6,125 bases of DNA from Silvimonas sp. (lineage in GTDB: Bacteria > Pseudomonadota > Gammaproteobacteria > Burkholderiales > Chitinibacteraceae), in contig JASLES010000131.1 in assembly GCA_030151005.1 (NCBI GenBank), forward strand, positions 1 through 6,125, read 5' to 3'. The notes under the pieces are model-generated. The model was not told the origin of the DNA and did no database searches. It saw only the letters and a list, made by a program, of their open reading frames with translations. A program made the position numbers and the translations under genes. Within the stretch, counting starts at the first letter, position 1. Every line of letters starts with the position of its first letter. Below, piece after piece: positions 1 through 6,047 of the stretch.

Positions 1-835
1 GCTGGGCCAGATCCACCTCGGCCACCTTGCCAAAGCCAGAGGCATCCAGGAACGCATTCCAGTCAAAACCAGGCGCCAGTTTTTGCAGCTCGGCCACGCT
101 CAGTTTGTTGTATGTCTTGAGCGGATCGCGGTTCTCTACCTTGCTCCACTGTGCTTTGGCCAGCGCCGTTTCCAGGGCGATCACGGCTTTGGCCTGGGTC
201 TCGGCATCTTTCTCACCGGTCAGGGTGAACAGGCGGGTCAGATAGGTTTGGTACGCGGTGCGCGCGGCAACAAAACGCGCGTCGTCGATCAGATAGTAGT
301 CACGGTCAGGCAGCGTCAGACCGCCTTGGCCTGCGCCAGGAAAATAATGGGTGGAGTCTTTGGGGTTGATCTCGACCGAAATATTCATGGGCTGCGGACC
401 CGGGTTGGGCTGCACTTCACCCATATACCGGACGATATCCGCCGGGGTGTTGATCTGGTCAATGCGCGCCAGCAGCGGTTTGACCGGGGCAATGCCCCGT
501 TTTTCGATGGTCACTTCATCCATGTAACTGGTGTAAAAGTCACCGATCTTGCGCTCATCACCCGTGGCAGATTTGTTGGCGGCAGCCGCTTCCAGAATCT
601 TGCGTGAGCGCTTGAGCGACTCTTCGCGCAGTTCATAGAACGCGCCCCAGTACGGCTTGTCATCCGGAATCGCCGTGTTCTTGACCCACGTGCCGTTGGT
701 GTGCAGGTAAATGTCATCCTGCACGCGTACGCTCTTGTCAAAATTTGTAAAGTCGATACCGGAAACGGGCGCTGCATGGGCTTGCAGGCTCAACAATAAC
801 GCGCCGGTCAGCGCAGCCAGTTTGAAGTGCTTCAT
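1..835 (-). CDS. Secreted M13-family zinc metallopeptidase, N-terminal part (runs off left edge)
   Basis: The first 278 residues of a neprilysin/PepO-like M13 endopeptidase read without interruption from an ATG at 835-833 down to base 1. The protein starts with a Sec signal peptide: a K/H/K-containing n-region, a hydrophobic stretch over residues 6-17, and a signal-peptidase site after AHA (residues 19-21). It should therefore act in the periplasm or outside the cell. The mature start, with DFTNFDKSV followed by the NGTWVKN and IPDDK-x-x-WGAF blocks and an ELREES stretch, is the conserved opening of the M13 N-terminal domain. LTLPDRDYY near residue 180 is another family hallmark. Family members are about 650-700 residues, and their zinc ligands (HExxH and ExxxD) lie in the C-terminal half outside this window, so catalytic competence cannot be judged. 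AAGGA five bases before the ATG supports the start. The gene is divergent from the questin oxidase-like gene. The family call is firm; the substrate is unknown. Confidence 0.93.
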   Translation of the reverse strand, partial: MKHFKLAALTGALLLSLQAHAAPVSGIDFTNFDKSVRVQDDIYLHTNGTWVKNTAIPDDKPYWGAFYELREESLKRSRKILEAAAANKSATGDERKIGDFYTSYMDEVTIEKRGIAPVKPLLARIDQINTPADIVRYMGEVQPNPGPQPMNISVEINPKDSTHYFPGAGQGGLTLPDRDYYLIDDARFVAARTAYQTYLTRLFTLTGEKDAETQAKAVIALETALAKAQWSKVENRDPLKTYNKLSVAELQKLAPGFDWNAFLDASGFGKVAEVDLAQ

Positions 836-840
836 CGGGG

Positions 841-845
841 TCCTT
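841..845 (-). promoter_or_regulatory. Ribosome-binding site of the M13 peptidase gene
   Basis: On the minus strand this reads AAGGA, separated by five bases (CCCCG) from the ATG. It sets the start directly ahead of a well-formed signal peptide. Confidence 0.7.
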
Positions 846-1059
846 GATCGGGATAGGTTTACCAGAGCCGCGTTGTGGGCGGGGTGGGCATTGTCACCGG
901 CCACTATCATTTCAACAATGCGGCAATGCGTATACAAGACTTGTCAAAATCCAACTGGTTCTCGTTACAGACGCAACAATCCATAGACGGACTGCATCAT
1001 TACAAAGGGCTTTCCGTTATTATCGCACCTCACCCCCGAATGCCCAGCCGACACCCCAC

Positions 1060-1065
1060 AAGGAG
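1060..1065 (+). promoter_or_regulatory. Ribosome-binding site deciding the questin oxidase-like start
   Basis: AAGGAG lies seven bases before the ATG at 1073. The reading frame stays open upstream to an ATG at 875, but that one has no such site. This Shine-Dalgarno sequence, plus the start of family similarity shortly after residue 1, fixes the start at 1073. Confidence 0.8.
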
Positions 1066-1072
1066 AACCGGC

Positions 1073-2053
1073 ATGCTGAACCAGTTGTTGACCCGGTCTG
1101 CGCAGTACGCGCCCAATTTGGGTTCCGGTCTGTCCAATCATTTGCCCATGGCATTGATTGCGCTGGCACGTCTGGGGGCAAGTGATGTTCGTCTTGAAGC
1201 GTACTTTGACGCCTACATTCAGCAGCTCTCGCCGCTGGAAAACGCCCCCGGCGTGATCGACCCTGCGTTCTGGCAACGCGAGTTGGGCCAGCGGCAGTTT
1301 TACGACGCCTACCGCACCTATTTTGTTGCGCAACTGGCTGCCGACGGGGTAGACGCAGTGGTGCGGCGGCACATGCCCGACCTCTTGCCCGGCATTGGCG
1401 GCGCGGCGTTTCACGGTGTGATCCGTGCCCAGTACGCGCTTGCCAGCGGTAACCTGGATGAGATTGCCTGTGGTTTGGCGTATTGGGCCTGTAGCGCAGG
1501 CAAACTGGCCGACTGGCCGGTGCCCATGCCGGCGCCCCTGGGCGATGATCCGCTGACGCTGGTGACGCGTTTGTTTGCGCCAGAATTTGCGCTTGATCCG
1601 GCTGGCTTCATGATCTCTGCCAAAATGCGTGCTGCCGTTCGGTTGCCCGCGTTTGCCGACGTTGTCGGCTGGCTGGATATCCGCCCGGATACCTTGCAAA
1701 AACTGGCGGTTTACGCGGCAGAATGCTACGTGGCGACTGGCAATTTCACGGTGCTGCATCTGGTGACCAGTGCGCATGCCCTGCGCGGCCTGGCCCGCTG
1801 GATTGATGACATGGACACCGCCGTACGCTGGTATTGGCAGGCGTATGCTGCGGGGATCATGGCGAGTGGCATCAGTGGCCCGGCGCCGCATGTCTCTTTG
1901 CCCGCGCCGCCAGACTGGGCCCCGATCGTCGCCGCAGGCATCGCGGCCGAAGATGAGCATGTGATCAAGCTGATTGACGCTTGCCGTGAAGAATACGCGG
2001 TGTATGGCGATGGCGCGCACGCGCTTGCCGCACAGCGGATTGCGCAACGTTAG
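1073..2053 (+). CDS. Questin oxidase family protein (DUF4243-like)
   Basis: A 326-residue soluble protein with no signal peptide, recognised as a bacterial member of the questin oxidase-like family. Characterised fungal relatives (questin oxidase GedK, aflatoxin-pathway AflY/HypA) take part in oxidative ring opening of anthraquinones or related polyketides, probably by Baeyer-Villiger-type chemistry. The bacterial substrate is not known to me. Visible family features are NHLPMALIALARLGA (residues 22-36), followed by RLEAYFDAY; GGAAFHGVIRAQYAL (109-123) with the downstream LAYWA; HLVTSAHALR (229-238), which carries two histidines; and EDEHVIKLIDACREEY (293-308). The histidines at 23, 114, 229, 235 and 296 sit in these blocks and are candidates for active-site residues, which is inference. 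No nucleotide-binding Rossmann motif is seen. The gene stands alone between a divergent peptidase gene and the exporter operon, 122 bases upstream of mdlA. No polyketide or anthraquinone genes are present in the window, so a role in secondary metabolism is unsupported; degradation of aromatic compounds is equally possible. Confidence 0.85.
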   Translation: MLNQLLTRSAQYAPNLGSGLSNHLPMALIALARLGASDVRLEAYFDAYIQQLSPLENAPGVIDPAFWQRELGQRQFYDAYRTYFVAQLAADGVDAVVRRHMPDLLPGIGGAAFHGVIRAQYALASGNLDEIACGLAYWACSAGKLADWPVPMPAPLGDDPLTLVTRLFAPEFALDPAGFMISAKMRAAVRLPAFADVVGWLDIRPDTLQKLAVYAAECYVATGNFTVLHLVTSAHALRGLARWIDDMDTAVRWYWQAYAAGIMASGISGPAPHVSLPAPPDWAPIVAAGIAAEDEHVIKLIDACREEYAVYGDGAHALAAQRIAQR

Positions 2054-2070
2054 CGGCGGCGCCGGCCGCT
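2052..2070 (+). terminator. GC-rich hairpin at the end of the questin oxidase-like gene
   Basis: AGCGGC at 2052-2057 pairs with GCCGCT at 2065-2070 across a 7-base loop that itself contains the palindrome GGCGCC. The hairpin begins inside the stop codon. It is followed by TTATAG and no T-tract, so it is at best a weak intrinsic terminator; it may instead be an mRNA 3'-end stabiliser. Confidence 0.3.
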
Positions 2071-2105
2071 TATAGACTCCAATCCGCAACGCAAGTTTTG
2101 ATCGT

Positions 2106-2148
2106 AGACGCTTCTGGCCGCAGGCCTTGGCGGGGCGAAGCGTCTTTG
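2106..2148 (+). terminator. Hairpin with perfect 9-bp stem upstream of mdlA: terminator or leader element
   Basis: AGACGCTTC (2106-2114) is the exact reverse complement of GAAGCGTCT (2137-2145). The 22-base interior contains a smaller GGCC-GCA-GGCC hairpin (2116-2126). The right arm runs into a short TCTTTGT, so the element could end transcription from the questin oxidase-like gene. It finishes only about 30 bases before the mdlA start, so it could equally sit in the mdlA leader if the promoter lies upstream of it. The T-tract is short and broken, which keeps confidence moderate. Confidence 0.5.
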
Positions 2149-2175
2149 TAAAAAAGAATCCGAAAAGGTTTACCC

Positions 2176-3918
2176 ATGAGTCTTTATCGCTTGCTGGCCG
2201 GGTTTATCCGGCAGCATTGGCGTCCCTATTTGTTCTCCGCAATCATGTTGTTTGCGGTGGCATTGCTGTCGGTGCTGATCCCGCGCCAGGTAGGGCACAT
2301 TATTGATGAACTGGTGGCGCACCGCCTGGCTGGTACCGCGCTGATCTCCCAACTGGCCGTGGTGCTGGTCATGGGTGTGGCCATCTATTTCTTGCGGGTG
2401 GGCTGGCGTTTGCAGTTGTTTGCAGCGGCCTACCGGCTGGGCGTGAGTTTGCGCACCCGCTTGTACGACAAGCTCGCCACGCAAGGGCCGGGTTTCTATC
2501 ACGGCCAGCGCACCGGCGACTTGATGGCGCGCGCCACCAACGACATTGACGCCATTGAGATGGCGGCCGGCGAAGCCATGCTGGCCGGTTTTGATGGTTC
2601 CATGACGCTGATCCTGGTGGTTGCCATGATGACCATTGGTATTGACTGGCGGCTGGCGCTGGCGGCGTTGCTGCCGTTTCCGCTGATGGCGCTGGCGTTC
2701 TGGCGTATCTCTGATCATATCCATCATGCCTGGCATGATTCGCTGGGCCGGTTCAGCAAGCTTAACGATCACGTGCAGGAAACCCTGACCGGCGTGCGCA
2801 CCATGCGTGCGCTGGGTTTGCAGGCGCGCAACAGCAATGAGTTGTCCCGCCTGGCAGGCGATGCTGCCGCCAGCAGCTTGACCGCGCAGCGCTGGGAAGC
2901 GGCGTTTGAACCCTCCGTGGGGCTGACGCTGAGTACCTCCGCCGTGACCGTGCTGGCGGTCGGGGGCTATCTGGTGTGGCAGGGCGAGTTGACCATTGGT
3001 GCGCTGACCAGCTTTTCCATGTATCTGGGCCAGTTGATCTGGCCGATGTTTGCCGCTGGCTGGGTGTTGTCTTTGCTGGAACGGGGCAAGGCGGCCTGGG
3101 GCCGGCTGGGCCCCATTCTGGAAACTCCGCGCAGCGTGCCGGATGACGGCGTGACCGACAGTCTGCAACCGGGCGCGCTGATCTTCAGCAACATCGGTTT
3201 TACCTATCCAGAACAAGGCACACCCGCGATATCCGGGGTGAATCTGACGCTGGCCGCAGGTAAAACGCTGGGTCTGGTCGGGCCAACGGGCTCGGGTAAA
3301 TCGACGCTGCTGCGTTTGTTGCTGCGCCAATACCCGTTGCAACTGGGCGAGATCACGTGGGACGGCGTCGCCGTGCCGGAATACAAACTCGACACCTTGC
3401 GCAACGCCATCAGCTGGGTACCGCAAGAGCCGTTTTTGTTCTCGGCCTCGGTGGCGGACAACATTGCGCTGGTCAAACCTGATGCCAGCCGCGAAGAGAT
3501 TGAACGTGTCGCCACGCTGGCCGCAGTGCATCAGGACATCCTGCGCCTGCCGCAAGGCTACGACACACCCGTCGGTGAGAAAGGGGTGTCGCTCTCGGGC
3601 GGCCAACGCCAGCGCGTTGCCATCGCCCGTGCGTTGCTGGCAGATGCGCCATTGCTGCTGCTGGACGATGCGCTCTCTGCCGTCGATACGCAGACTGAGG
3701 CGCAGATCCTCTCGCACTTACAAGAAGCGCGGCGTGGTCGCACCGTGATCATTGTCAGCCACCGGCTCTCTGCCGTGGCGGACGCGGATCATATTGCCGT
3801 CTTGCGCCATGGCCGGATCACTGAATCGGGCACACACGAAAATCTGGTCGACGCGGATGGCTGGTATGCCAGCCAATGGCGTTACCAACAACTGGAGGCC
3901 AGTCTCGATGAACTCTGA
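2176..3918 (+). CDS. mdlA: MdlA-like ABC exporter half-transporter (permease fused to ATPase)
   Basis: A 580-residue inner-membrane protein with six transmembrane helices followed by a nucleotide-binding domain, close in length to E. coli MdlA (about 590). It is one subunit of a heterodimeric ATP-driven exporter. Approximate helices are 16-36, 55-75, 134-154, 157-177, 246-268 and 275-298. ATPase motifs are Walker A GPTGSGKST (369-377), Q-loop Q417, signature LSGGQ (473-477), Walker B LLLLDD (493-498), D-loop SAVD and switch His529. The residue after the Walker B Asp, normally the catalytic Glu, is Asp498; heterodimeric exporters show this in the subunit that forms the degenerate site. The RTGDLMARATND block (112-123) and the C-terminal RYQQLEASLDEL resemble E. 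coli MdlA closely. AAGG seven bases before the ATG supports the start. The stop overlaps the mdlB start by 11 bp, so the two are co-translated. Family and partnership are firm; the exported substrate (a drug, lipid or other amphiphile) is unknown. Confidence 0.92.
   Translation: MSLYRLLAGFIRQHWRPYLFSAIMLFAVALLSVLIPRQVGHIIDELVAHRLAGTALISQLAVVLVMGVAIYFLRVGWRLQLFAAAYRLGVSLRTRLYDKLATQGPGFYHGQRTGDLMARATNDIDAIEMAAGEAMLAGFDGSMTLILVVAMMTIGIDWRLALAALLPFPLMALAFWRISDHIHHAWHDSLGRFSKLNDHVQETLTGVRTMRALGLQARNSNELSRLAGDAAASSLTAQRWEAAFEPSVGLTLSTSAVTVLAVGGYLVWQGELTIGALTSFSMYLGQLIWPMFAAGWVLSLLERGKAAWGRLGPILETPRSVPDDGVTDSLQPGALIFSNIGFTYPEQGTPAISGVNLTLAAGKTLGLVGPTGSGKSTLLRLLLRQYPLQLGEITWDGVAVPEYKLDTLRNAISWVPQEPFLFSASVADNIALVKPDASREEIERVATLAAVHQDILRLPQGYDTPVGEKGVSLSGGQRQRVAIARALLADAPLLLLDDALSAVDTQTEAQILSHLQEARRGRTVIIVSHRLSAVADADHIAVLRHGRITESGTHENLVDADGWYASQWRYQQLEASLDEL
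3893..3898 (+). promoter_or_regulatory. Ribosome-binding site of mdlB inside mdlA
   Basis: TGGAGG nine bases before the ATG at 3908 lies within the last codons of mdlA. It selects this start over in-frame upstream ATGs such as 3752, which are buried in mdlA. The arrangement suggests translational coupling and balanced synthesis of the two subunits. Confidence 0.75.
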
Positions 3919-5707
3919 GATTGCACTCGATGAAGTCACGCTGGATCAGGCCGCGCTCAAGACGCAAAGTCTGAAAAGCGAACGCCGCGACGCGATTGCC
4001 TTGCTGCGTAGCGCCGCTGCGCCAGAAAACAAGCACTTGCTGTGGGGCACGTTCTGGCTGGTTTGCGCCGCGCTGCTGGAAGCGCTGGGCCCGTTTTTGT
4101 CCAAACTGTTTATCGACAAATACCTGCAACCGCATCACCTGGTCATCCCGGAAATGGCTGCCATTCTGGCGGGCGCACTGGTGGCTGGTTACAGCGCCGG
4201 CATCTTGCGCTACCTGCAGTTGACGCGCCTGGCGGGCGTCGCCATGCGCTCGGTGCAACGCCTGCGTGAGCAGGTGTACAGCCATGTCATCCGCCTGCCG
4301 ATGGCGTTCTTTGACAAAGCCATTACCGGGCAACTTGTTAGCCGTGTAACCAACGATACCGAGTCTGTCAAAGCGCTGTACGTGCAGGTGTTGTTCGTCA
4401 TGCTCGATAGTTGCATTGTGGTGACCGGCGCCATGCTGGCCATGACCTTGCTGGACTGGCGCCTGATGGTGATCGTGCTGACATTGTTCCCGGCCGTGGT
4501 GGTGATCGTGTGGTGGTATCAGCGCTGGAGTGCGCCGTCGGTGGCGCTGGCGCGGGAACTGCGCAGCGAGATCAACGCCCAGGTGGCTGAATCCATTGCC
4601 GGCATGAGCGTGCTGCAGGCCTCCAACGCCGCAGGCCGGTTCTCCGGCAAGTTTTCGCGTACCAACGAAGCCCATTACAAAGCCCGCTTGAGCGAGCTTT
4701 CCGCCAACGCCTGGCTGTTGCGTCCGGCGCTGGATCTGTTGAACGCACTGATCCTGGTGGTGGTGATTTATTCGTTTGGGCAGCGCCAGTTCAGCGCGCT
4801 GGAGATCGGCGTGTTGTACGCCTTTGTCAGCTATATCGCCCGCGTGGTAGACCCGCTGATCCAGATCACCCTGCAGTTCAGCCAGTTGCAGCAGGCGGTG
4901 GTGGCGGCGGCACGCGTCAACACGCTGCTGAAAGAGTCGCAAGGCCCGCAGCCGGATGGCAATGCCGAAGTGCGTGAAGGCGCGGTGCGCTTTGCCAATT
5001 TGCGCTTTGGCTATCACCCGGATCAGGTGATCTTGCATGATCTCAATCTGGATATTCCGGCGGGCAGCTTTTACGGCATTGTCGGGCACACCGGTAGTGG
5101 CAAATCCACGCTGTTGTCGCTGCTGCTGCGCTTTTACACGCCGCAAGCGGGCGAGATCGACATTGATGGCATGCCATTGACGCGCATTAGTGATGACGCT
5201 TTCCGTGCCGGAGTCGGCCTGGTGCCGCAAGACCCGTTCTTGCTGGCGGCCAGTGCGCGGGAAAACATCGACATGAGTCGTGGCCTGTCGCAAGCGCAAA
5301 TTGAAGAAGCCGCCAAAGCGGCCGGTGTACATGATTTGATCCTGTCGCTGGAAAACGGTTACGACACGGATATGGGTGAAAGCGGCACGCGTTTGTCCAG
5401 CGGCCAGAAGCAGTTGATTGCCATCGCCCGCGCGCTGGCCGGCAAGCCGCGCATCTTGTTGCTGGATGAGGCGACATCCCACATCGACAGCGAAACCGAG
5501 CAACTGGTGCAGCGCGCGCTGGAGGCCCTGCATGGCAAGGTAACGATGATTTCCATTGCGCACCGTTTGTCGACGATTCGGGATGCCGACCGGATCATCG
5601 TGCTTAACCACGGGCACATTGCCGAGGCTGGCACGCATGATGAGTTGATGGCGGTGGAACACGGGATTTATCAGCGGTTGTACTTGCTGCAGCAATTACA
5701 GGATTGA
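3908..5707 (+). CDS. mdlB: MdlB-like ABC exporter half-transporter (permease fused to ATPase)
   Basis: A 599-residue inner-membrane protein, the partner of the preceding MdlA-like subunit and similar in length to E. coli MdlB (about 593). A cytoplasmic N-terminal stretch of about 43 residues precedes six helices at roughly 44-69, 82-103, 160-182, 185-204, 271-292 and 298-320, then the ATPase domain. Motifs are Walker A GHTGSGKST (393-401), Q-loop Q441, Walker B ending in D520 with catalytic Glu521, D-loop SHID and switch His552. The signature is LSSGQ (496-500) rather than LSGGQ; as I recall, E. coli MdlB is also non-standard here (LSVGQ). In the dimer this altered signature faces the MdlA Walker A/B with Asp498, giving one degenerate site, while MdlB Glu521 pairs with the intact MdlA signature to give the hydrolytic site. 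The blocks GQLVSRVTNDTE (141-152) and IEVGVLYAF-like EIGVLYAFVSYI (299-310) match the MdlB subfamily. A terminator follows the stop by 13 bases, so the operon ends here. Substrate unknown. Confidence 0.92.
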   Translation: MNSEIALDEVTLDQAALKTQSLKSERRDAIALLRSAAAPENKHLLWGTFWLVCAALLEALGPFLSKLFIDKYLQPHHLVIPEMAAILAGALVAGYSAGILRYLQLTRLAGVAMRSVQRLREQVYSHVIRLPMAFFDKAITGQLVSRVTNDTESVKALYVQVLFVMLDSCIVVTGAMLAMTLLDWRLMVIVLTLFPAVVVIVWWYQRWSAPSVALARELRSEINAQVAESIAGMSVLQASNAAGRFSGKFSRTNEAHYKARLSELSANAWLLRPALDLLNALILVVVIYSFGQRQFSALEIGVLYAFVSYIARVVDPLIQITLQFSQLQQAVVAAARVNTLLKESQGPQPDGNAEVREGAVRFANLRFGYHPDQVILHDLNLDIPAGSFYGIVGHTGSGKSTLLSLLLRFYTPQAGEIDIDGMPLTRISDDAFRAGVGLVPQDPFLLAASARENIDMSRGLSQAQIEEAAKAAGVHDLILSLENGYDTDMGESGTRLSSGQKQLIAIARALAGKPRILLLDEATSHIDSETEQLVQRALEALHGKVTMISIAHRLSTIRDADRIIVLNHGHIAEAGTHDELMAVEHGIYQRLYLLQQLQD

Positions 5708-5720
5708 TTTGTTTCTGTGG

Positions 5721-5752
5721 AAAAAAGCGGAGCCTTTGGGCTCCGTTTTTTT
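5721..5752 (+). terminator. Intrinsic terminator of the mdlAB operon
   Basis: CGGAGCC (5728-5734) pairs perfectly with GGCTCCG (5739-5745) across a TTTG loop and is followed by seven T (5746-5752). Six A upstream (5721-5726) extend the pairing and give a T-tract on the opposite strand, so the element may work in both directions. Confidence 0.93.
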
Positions 5753-5858
5753 ATTTGGGGGTTTGGCAGGTGCTGCTGTGTTGGCTGGATGGAGGCCGCA
5801 GGGTTGGTGTTAGCGCCTGACGGCGCGGTGGTTTTGATACCGGCGGTGGCCGGAGCAC

Positions 5859-5892
5859 GTTACTTTTCTTTGCTTCGCCAAAGAAAAGTAAC
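5859..5892. repeat. Perfect 14-bp inverted repeat with 6-base loop
   Basis: GTTACTTTTCTTTG (5859-5872) is the exact reverse complement of CAAAGAAAAGTAAC (5879-5892), around the loop CTTCGC. The arms are A/T-rich and strongly purine/pyrimidine biased, unlike the surrounding GC-rich DNA. Neither strand has a T-tract directly after the stem, so it does not look like an ordinary terminator. It is the most recognisable core of the surrounding repeat element. Confidence 0.9.
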
Positions 5893-5924
5893 CAAAAGAA
5901 AGGCGACCCTGCGACAGCGCCCTT

Positions 5925-6029
5925 CGGGTTCCCTGTGCTTCTCGTGAGGGCCGGCTGGCTCCAGGGAACTCGCTTCGCTCAAACACCCTTACGCCGAAAC
6001 CCCGGCCCTCACTGCGATGCTCGGCGCTG
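5925..6029. repeat. Interleaved inverted repeats (A-B-A'-B' order) inside an outer arm pair
   Basis: Arm A is CGGGTTCCCTG (5925-5935), and A' is CAGGGAACTCG (5962-5972); they pair over 11 positions with one G-T wobble. Arm B is GTGAGGGCCGG (5944-5954), and B' is CCGGCCCTCAC (6002-6012), perfectly complementary over 11 bp. B lies in the loop of A/A', and B' lies outside it, so the two stems interleave as in an H-type pseudoknot or as mutually exclusive hairpins. A third pair, CAGCGCC (5915-5921) with GGCGCTG (6023-6029), encloses both. Whether the region is transcribed is unknown. Confidence 0.75.
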
Positions 6030-6047
6030 CCGGAGGGGAGGCAGATC

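Larger units (their letters stand above)
836..1072. other. Divergent intergenic region with undefined promoters
   Basis: These 237 bases must hold the control signals of both flanking genes. I found no sigma-70 promoter with good boxes at proper spacing on either strand. The best single element is TTGTCAA at 941-947, which reads TTGTCA on the plus strand and TTGACA on the minus strand, but neither direction has a recognisable -10 box 16-18 bases away. TATTAT at 1018-1023 is -10-like on the plus strand without a partner. CAATGCG is directly repeated at 916-922 and 924-930 (8-base period) and could be an operator half-site pair, although nothing else supports this. No coding sequence or RNA gene is recognisable here. 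Confidence 0.4.

Noticed and set aside
83..607. A 174-codon plus-strand frame at the left end
   Set aside because: It lies opposite the M13 peptidase gene, whose signal peptide and family motifs are unmistakable.
875..1072. A longer N-terminus for the questin oxidase-like gene starting at 875
   Set aside because: There is no ribosome-binding site at 875, the added 66 residues have no family similarity, and a strong AAGGAG precedes the ATG at 1073.
965..2089. A 374-codon minus-strand frame opposite the questin oxidase-like gene
   Set aside because: It is an antisense shadow of low-complexity basic composition, and no family similarity is seen.
3752..3907. A longer N-terminus for mdlB starting at 3752
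   Set aside because: The extra residues lie in another frame of mdlA and look unlike any exporter N-terminus; the ATG at 3908 has its own ribosome-binding site and gives the family's usual length.
3818..5695. A 625-codon open frame on the minus strand opposite mdlB (and a similar 515-codon one at 2170-3717 opposite mdlA)
   Set aside because: The translations are rich in His, Gln and Arg with no recognisable motif, as expected from the antisense frame of GC-rich genes, while the plus strand encodes clear ABC transporter domains.
5717..5947. A 76-codon plus-strand frame after mdlB
   Set aside because: Its start lies in the terminator hairpin region and it reads through the inverted-repeat element; there is no ribosome-binding site and no protein motif.
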